A stretch of 64,000 bases of DNA from Sphaeroforma sirkka (lineage: Eukaryota; Opisthokonta; Ichthyosporea; Ichthyophonida): positions 62,001-126,000 of the forward strand of contig LUCW03001643.1 in NCBI GenBank assembly GCA_001586965.3, written 5' to 3'. Shown piece by piece: positions 57,601-64,000 of this stretch (its first letter is position 1; every line of letters starts with the position of its first letter). The translations under genes were made by a program, and so were the position numbers. The notes beneath the pieces were generated by a model. That model saw only the letters and a program-made list of their open reading frames with translations, ran no database searches and was not told the origin of the DNA.

Positions 57601-59053
57601 TCGACAATATGGTGTATTGGATATCTATGCTAGAGTCTTGAAGAACTGTATGATCAAAGTCTTATTTGCCAGCGTACATATGCGCACTTAGATACATAAG
57701 ACACCAATACCGCTAAGGATGGGTGGTATGGGGATCGAATCTGGTTGATTCTTATTGTGCGTTGTTTGGTTGTTGCAGTATGTTGTATGTTGCTTGGATG
57801 TAGTAGTATGATGTTTGGTTGCTGCAGTATGCTGTATGTTGCTTGGATGTAGTAGTATGTTGTTCGGTTGTTGTAGTACGTTTTTTGTATGTAGTAGTAT
57901 GTTGTTCGGTTGTAGAAGTATAGTGTTTGGATGTAGTAGTATGTTGTTTGGTTGTAGAAGTATAATGTTTGTATGTAGTAGTATGTTGTTCGGTTGTAGT
58001 ATGTTGTCTGGTTATTGTGGTACGTTGTTTGGTTGTAGTATGTTGTCTGGTTATTGTAGTATGTTGTTTGGTTGTAGTAGTATGTTGTTTGGTTGTAGTA
58101 GTACGTTGTTTGGTTGTTGTAGTATATTGATTGGTTGTAGTAGTCCGTTGTTTGGTTGTAGTAGTATGTTGTTTGGTTGTAGTAGTACGTTGTTTGGTTG
58201 TAGCAGTACGTTATTTGGCTGTAGTACGTTGTTTGGTTGTAATAGTATGTTGTTTGGTTGTTGTAGTACGTTGTTTGGTTGTTGTAGTACGTTGTTTGGT
58301 TGTAATAGTATGTTGTTTGGTTGTCGTAGTAAGTTGCTTGTTTGGTTGTTGTAGTAAGTTGCTTGTTTGGTTGTTGTAGTAAGTTGCTTGTTTGGTTGTT
58401 GTAGTAAGTTGCTTGTTTGGTTGTTGTAGTATGTGGAGTGTAGGGAATGCGAATACACATTGTATTTTCGAGGAAGAAGAATTCCTACTATGCTTTTTCC
58501 GTACATCCGTAAATACCACAAACCTATAGTTATGTAGAGATTGAGAAAGCTCTAAACAATATAGAGTCACACGAGCACAATTGCTTAGAGTAGGCTATAA
58601 GCCTATGCGGAATTACATGTCCATAGGATATCAGGCACATGTTCTAAGCGAGATGTGCACAAACGCAGGAAATAGTTCAACTTAACTTCGGAATTCAAAG
58701 CGCAAATGAGAGAAAGAGTCACACGAGCACAATTGTATAGAGTAGGTTATAAGCCTATGCGGAATTACATGTCTATAGGATATCAGGCATATGTTCTAAG
58801 CGAGATGTGCATAAACGCAGATAATAGTTCAACTTAACTTCGGAATTCAAAGCGCCAATGCGAGAAAAAATCTCAAGTGTGCATAAATAAAACATATCTT
58901 TCATAGAGTTGTACACAAAATAATAAATCCCTAGATATATAGAATGCAAACTTGTTAATTTAAATAATGAATACGTTGTGACTATATAGATAGCAATATA
59001 TATCTACTATGATATATCATTCATAGACTTCAATACAGGCAGACGCACATGCA

Positions 59054-59105
<52 letters not shown>

Positions 59106-59570
59106 AGTGTGTGCTTTTGTATATCCACCTATATAAACATACAATTACAACAATGTAAAGTGTGCCTATCGTAATATAAAAATACCTGTAAACAAAAAAA
59201 TAAAAATAAAACATAGTTTGTACATATTTTCAACCATAATATAAAAATAATATAATATATGTATATACGTATGCAAACATACGTAGACATATGACGTGGT
59301 GTATATTATTTTCTAGTAGTTGTTTATCATTTGCGTGTACCAAAAACCAAAAAATCGCATATTATATGGACACGGAAAAAGTCTATTCGTACAAGTGGAT
59401 ATAGACATGCATATATATATATATTTATATGAATATATATAAATTCAAGTACTAATATATGTATATTTATATATACACATACACATAAAAATCATACTAA
59501 ACATACATATACTACATGCATCAATGCTCACATCCACACAGGCGCTATAATATAGAAATATAGAAATAAG

Positions 59571-59640
<70 letters not shown>

Positions 59641-59979
59641 TTATATATATGCATGTTTATACACACACTCACACACACATATATATATATACTCTTTGAT
59701 ACAACTCTGTAAAATTATAGCCCAATTCGTACAGATATTGTATATTGTATTTGTTTCTGATAAGCATTAATTGTATGTAAATAGTTTTCTACGAAAATTT
59801 CTACAATATTTGAAGTGATGCTTACTATGTTATATATATATATATATATAATTTTCGGCTATTGTAGGCAAATTTATACACGGATTCCTACAGTTATAGT
59901 ATATTAAGATTCTGGAGAGCATAAATCGTATAGTTGTTTCCTACACAATTCTCAATACTATTGAATATGATGCTAATAC

Positions 59980-60012
<33 letters not shown>

Positions 60013-60137
60013 ATTTTCGGCTATTGTGGGTAAATTTATACACGGATTCCTACAGTTATAGTATATTAAGATTCTGGAGAGCATAAATCGTATAGTTGTT
60101 TCCTACACAATTCTCAATACTATTGAATATGATGCTA

Positions 60138-60176
<39 letters not shown>

Positions 60177-60210
60177 CGCGCGTATACGTTATACACACAC
60201 ACACGCGTAT

Positions 60211-60246
<36 letters not shown>

Positions 60247-60648
60247 GGATATATTTATGGCTAGTCTTTCTAACTTGATAAATTAACTCCTTTCATCTGA
60301 ATCGGATGCACTGAAATGTGTAGTTATCGCCATGATAGCTTAGACAACAATCCTTCTCACGATACTAGCAAACAGAGCAACCTTAAAATAATTCTGCACG
60401 CATCTACCATCCTATAGTATATGTTGCGCAACTTATCGTAAGTATTCGTAAAGCCTTTTCAAAAGAATTCGTATCAAAGCACTAAGAAAGCATCACCAAC
60501 TCACCGAGTTGAACTCATCTTCGCCACCTCCCAGTTGTGCAATTTGGGCCTGTTCCTCCTCTAAGAAAGCTCGAGTGGCTTCGTCGATCTCCTCACCTTC
60601 TTCTGCGCCATCTCCCATACCCTCACCAATAATCTCGAACTCGGCCAT
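54624..60648 (-). CDS. CLC: Clathrin light chain
   Basis: Minus-strand exons: 60648-60505, 57197-57155, 56353-56065, 55319-55167, 54795-54624; 266 residues plus stop, all splice sites GT-AG and in phase. The start is the ATG giving [10 protein letters not shown]. Residues 24-45 hold the conserved light-chain motif [19 protein letters not shown] middle exon encodes an Asp/Gly/Phe-rich stretch with repeated DDF, NDF and NEF. The [15 protein letters not shown] to [13 protein letters not shown] segment is the heavy-chain-binding coiled coil (human KWREEQMERLEALDA...). The end, [14 protein letters not shown] then [18 protein letters not shown], matches the human C-terminus closely. It coats clathrin triskelion legs and regulates lattice assembly. 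At 266 residues it is a little longer than human chains (218-248) because of the Asp/Phe insert. Confidence 0.95.
57755..58436. repeat. Irregular 15-21 bp minisatellite in clathrin light chain intron 1
   Basis: Dozens of units of the kind tagtatgttgtttggttg, varying in length by 3 bases. Because units are near multiples of three, both strands stay open for 180 to 270 codons; these frames are repeat artefacts. Confidence 0.93.
58565..58860. repeat. About 165-bp tandem duplication in clathrin light chain intron 1
   Basis: The segment agagtcacacgagcacaatt through cttcggaattcaaagcgc occurs twice in direct orientation with few differences. Confidence 0.9.
59040..60250. repeat. (TA)n/(CA)n tracts and a 150-bp repeat in clathrin light chain intron 1
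   Basis: Pure TA runs at about 59575-59637, 59832-59850, 59985-60012 and 60140-60173 and CA runs at about 59058-59092 and 60190-60230. A unit containing attttcggctattgt and cctacagttatagtatatta recurs at about 59850 and 60013, each copy bounded by TA. Confidence 0.92.
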
Positions 60649-61483
60649 TGTGTATATATGGTGCTATATAAATGTGTCTTTGCAGTGATATATATGCGTT
60701 AACCTATATTGCGGAGGTCAGTATCACGGTAGTGTTATTAGTATGCGTGACCGTGTGTGTTTATTTTGTGTTCGCAGCGGCCCTCTCTGCACTGCCATTG
60801 GGTTCTACAAATTTGGATAAAGGCAGTCAGAGTTTGAGTTTTGTTTGTGTGTATTTTCATAGCCTTCTGGAAGGCTATGATATTTTATTTTGCAATAAAA
60901 ATAGGACGAATTAGTTCTAAGAAACGACGTTTAGTGCGATATAATTAGATTCCTCAGTGACACTGAAAGTTGCATGTAAAATTAGTTTTCAGATAGAAGT
61001 TCGGTAGCAGCTTTCACAGCCCCAGCCGCTTCGGCCAGAGCAGCACAAAGTCAGAGTCTCAGAGAGACTGTGAGTCAAGTGGGGACTGGGGAGTGGGTGT
61101 CTTCAGTCTGGGGCTCTGGGCCCTCTGGGGACTCGAGGAGTGGGGACTGATGAGAGGCCGAAAGAGGAGAGTCAGAGGAGTTGCTGCTGATACGCTGGCG
61201 ATGGGCCTTTGGTATAGGGCCTGGCGGGGCAGAGCCAGAGAATTGATGTACCGATGCCCTTCGACCAATCAGATTACAAGATCTGCGAAAAGCATGCGAC
61301 GAACCAGTGCGGTGATACGGTTTACATACTTGTTACTTTGACACCGCCTATTTGTGTTATGCGAAAGTAAATATGTACATACATATTTTAAACATGACAA
61401 GTTCAGCACATATATTGCTAGTCTACATCTTCTGACACATATCACCTCTAGTAGTGGCAGTATTCATAAGTAATCGGCTCATC
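60649..61483. promoter_or_regulatory. Shared upstream region of clathrin light chain (-) and TMEM97 (+)
   Basis: The two start codons face away from each other across 835 bases. A G-rich stretch at about 61078-61145 contains ggggactggggagtggg and more G runs, which could form a G-quadruplex. No clear TATA box is placed for either gene; the region as a bidirectional promoter is inference. Confidence 0.45.
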
Positions 61484-64000
61484 ATGACAATTACATCGCT
61501 ATTCGATACAGTATGTCTGGGCTACTTCGCTTCGCATATACCCATCACACTGTTGATGGATTCTCAGGCCATTGTGCCCCCTGAATGGATTCCAGACTTT
61601 GCAGTGGATATGAACAGTTGGTATATCAAGTATGTCGTTTATTTTACACATACATAATTGAGATAATATAAAGTCTACGCTAGACTTTTAAAAAAAGTTT
61701 CTAAGTGATTGCTTGTGCGCATCTATACAATACTATGGTGTACAGATTGAACTGTCTGCGAGCTAAATTGACTGATAGTGCGATTGTTCACCAGTAGAGG
61801 TTTAGTTTCTATGTATAATATCTTTTGCGATTATTCTTATTAGGTTGCTAGTCTATTCGGCTGTCCCTGTTTTGTCTTTTTTTTGCTATACATTTGCATA
61901 ACAATTCCATTCGAGTCTCAGTGCTACAGTATGAATAATGTATCGTATTGTTTAATACACTCGGGTTCAGGTGAATTATCTATTTCAATAGAGTTGGTGT
62001 GTTTTTATTGCACAGTGGCACAGGATTGAGCTTGTCGTTGTACAAGTAACTTGAAATCTTTAAACTTATATACATATTTTAATAGTATTTTGCAGAACTG
62101 CTACCCCTTTCTGGTATACGCTACCGATGTTGTCGTTCAGTGTGGGGACATAGCGTTGGATTCCCATATTTTTTGCCCTTATGCCTATCAAAAGTTTCTA
62201 GTTGAGCGTATGGCATATGCGAGCCTTCCAGATAGTATGAATGCTAGAAAAATGCATGAGCACATACTACACTCTGAATCAATCCTCACATCCAAAGTGC
62301 TATTGTTGTGTGTAACGATAGAAGTGCAGGTACCATGAAAAATACAATTGCTGGATTTTAAACTATTCATGTATATGGTAGAGACCGGATTACGAACACT
62401 GCATATTCATTCTGGCCAGGACTTCGATGTGTGTGATTGTGTGATGCTAGCCTCGATCCTTCTCCTACACAGCCTTTTTAAATGTAGTTCGCATACAGAC
62501 GAGCAACAGCTCGCATAGTAAATAAACAATGTATTATCACGAGACTATAGCTAGTACACTGGGAATGCGTCGTACACTGGGAATGCGTCAGAATTGACTG
62601 GAATATTAATACTACATTAGAAACAAATTCGAGTATTCCAACATTGTTATTTGTGAATTCCGTCGTACTAGTCTATGTTATACTTGCTTATGCCACTTCA
62701 CTCTGTATCTACCTATCAGAACCTTCAATGATCCCCTAATGGCCTCACCGCCGATTTGGTTTCAGTCGTTCATCGCTTGCGAGCTTATCTTTCAGATCCC
62801 CATATTCTTCTTGGCCGTGTATGGCTACTGGAACCGTATGTCACAAACACTTTTCCGGATTCCAAATGTTTATGTATGCCTGGCTTCCACATGCATGTCT
62901 GTATTGATAAGTCGGATAAGGTTGGTACTTGTGATCGTGATAGTATGTAAGATATGGTTGGTACTTGTGATCTCGTGATATTATGTTAGACAGGGCTGGT
63001 ACTTGTGAGTGATCGTGATAGTATGTACGCAATTCTCTGAGACATTCTCTGGTCGTCGTGCTACCGCACACAGAATCTCTGCCAGCATTTATCTATATAG
63101 AAGTTATCGGTATGATCTGAAAGCATTACACTGTTATCCTTTCACAGGATGTAATTGGATTCGGGATCCGCTAATGGTGTACGGAGCGCACGTTACCACC
63201 ACACTCGTCCCCGTTCTTTATGAACTGTACAGAAATGACCAAGTGGAGGACGGGCAGAAACTAGTACTGGTATGTTTAGATTGCAAAACTTTGCTGGGGC
63301 AAGCACTTGCACGAAAACCTGGCTTTAGCTCACAGTGTCATACGTTACTAATCTCTTTATTTGAAATTGTACTCGCACAGGGGTGCTCACAAACATTCAG
63401 TTTTGCTATCTGCAATTTACCTTAGCGATTCGGAGGTGTCTATTGCTATATCCTTAGAGACCTTGAAATACTTTCATCCACATCCGTAGACATTGTCCAA
63501 CTTGTTTTTTGATTTTGAGCATTTATACTTCAAAGCAATGATCTGTATGGAATGTTTATTGGGGATGCGTAGGATGTTAGAATCAGCTTGCTCGCCGCAC
63601 TACGATATGTAGCGAAAAAGTTGATGATATCTGAAAGCATGAAATTTTCATTCGTTTTGAATAGCCGCCAGTCCTGTTCTCATTACTGGAATACATTTCT
63701 ATTGTTACTTCAATATGCGACATGACATGTAATTGTTTCATATCGTCCTTGTGTCTCCTCTAAATGATATCTAAACAATGCATTTAAAAAAGAACAATAA
63801 GGGTAGTTTTTAATTCGCATTTATGTCCTACTACTTAATGCACAGGTCAACATGATTTGGTTTCTACCCTACTCTGGCTCATATATACATCTTTGTACTG
63901 TCGTTCTTTCTTCACAGGCGGCGTTCTACATACCGTACCTGATTATACCGTTCCTGATTACACTGAGGATGTTCATGTGCACGGTTCCATTCCCACCCGT
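61484..64000 (+). CDS. TMEM97: TMEM97/sigma-2 receptor homologue (EXPERA family), 3' partial
   Basis: Exons: 61484-61629, 62720-62835, 63148-63269 and 63918 to beyond the window end, all in phase. It starts MTITSLFDTVCLGYFASHIP. The alignment to human TMEM97 is continuous: HIPITLLMDSQAIVP, WYIKTFNDPLM, IWFQSFIACELIFQIPIFF, CNWIRDPLMVYGAHVTTTLVPVL and FYIPYLIIPFLITLRM. Residues matching the human ligand pocket acids Asp29, Asp56 and Glu73 are Asp26, Asp53 and Glu70. Four membrane segments are expected; the fourth is in the last exon, which runs off the window. The family sits in ER and endolysosomal membranes and affects cholesterol handling through NPC1. The second exon ends one base into a codon, completed by ga of the next. 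Confidence 0.93.
62930..63030. repeat. Small minisatellite in TMEM97 intron
   Basis: Three imperfect units carry ggttggtacttgtgatcgtg then atagtatgt. A two-copy 18-bp duplication (tacactgggaatgcgtc) lies at about 62556-62590 in the preceding intron. Confidence 0.8.

Noticed and set aside
57654-58460. Long open frames on both strands (up to about 270 codons) rich in Tyr/Asn/Gln or Cys/Leu
   Set aside because: They only translate the 15-21 bp minisatellite inside clathrin light chain intron 1; the frame is open because unit lengths are near multiples of three.
62051-62338. 95-codon frame in TMEM97 intron 1
   Set aside because: The flanking exons join perfectly without it and the human protein has no matching segment.

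Overview
The window is eukaryotic nuclear DNA. Protein-coding exons are broken by many GT-AG introns, mostly 0.3-0.8 kb and up to about 3.3 kb, and the introns are full of minisatellites and (TA)n tracts. I reconstructed five host genes by following reading phase across splice sites, and each closes without conflict. The gene set is a two-FYVE Vac1/Pep7-rabenosyn type protein, MTFP1, TMEM97, clathrin light chain and MIC60. This points to a unicellular relative of animals and fungi. An ichthyosporean-like holozoan is my guess, but this is inference and nothing in the window names the species.

Layout: (1) about 790-10832, + strand: MIC60/mitofilin, 12 exons visible, 5' end not resolved, with a very large LEA-like 11-mer repeat region ahead of the normal coiled coil and mitofilin C-terminus. 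(2) 10833-13888: a minisatellite copied from the gene's own 3' end, then long (TA)n tracts. (3) about 13889-19972, + strand: Vac1/Pep7-like double FYVE protein. (4) 20665-46996: a 26-kb transposon island bounded by two inverted, nearly identical tRNA-Pro(AGG) genes. It holds a decayed Copia element, an old Ty3/Gypsy element carrying a solo LTR of a second Gypsy family, a young Gypsy element with identical LTRs, a chromodomain and an extra methyltransferase-like domain, and a decayed tyrosine-recombinase (DIRS/Ngaro/PAT-like) retrotransposon with split direct repeats and an inserted Copia-type solo LTR. (5) 47830-53009, - strand: MTFP1 homologue with an Ala/Lys-rich decapeptide-repeat N-terminus. 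(6) 54624-60648, - strand: clathrin light chain with an Asp/Gly/Phe-rich insert. (7) 61484 to the window end, + strand: TMEM97/sigma-2 receptor (EXPERA), divergent from clathrin light chain and cut by the window edge.

MIC60 and MTFP1 both act at the mitochondrial inner membrane, and both carry repeat-rich, Ala/Lys-rich helical additions not seen in their animal counterparts. Vac1 and clathrin light chain act in endosomal and vesicle traffic, and TMEM97 in sterol/ER-lysosome biology. I see no sign of co-regulation beyond the shared upstream region of clathrin light chain and TMEM97. The observations I find most interesting are the LEA-like MIC60, minisatellites that have amplified a splice donor and a stop codon plus poly(A) signal, and the Gypsy element with a methyltransferase-like domain.
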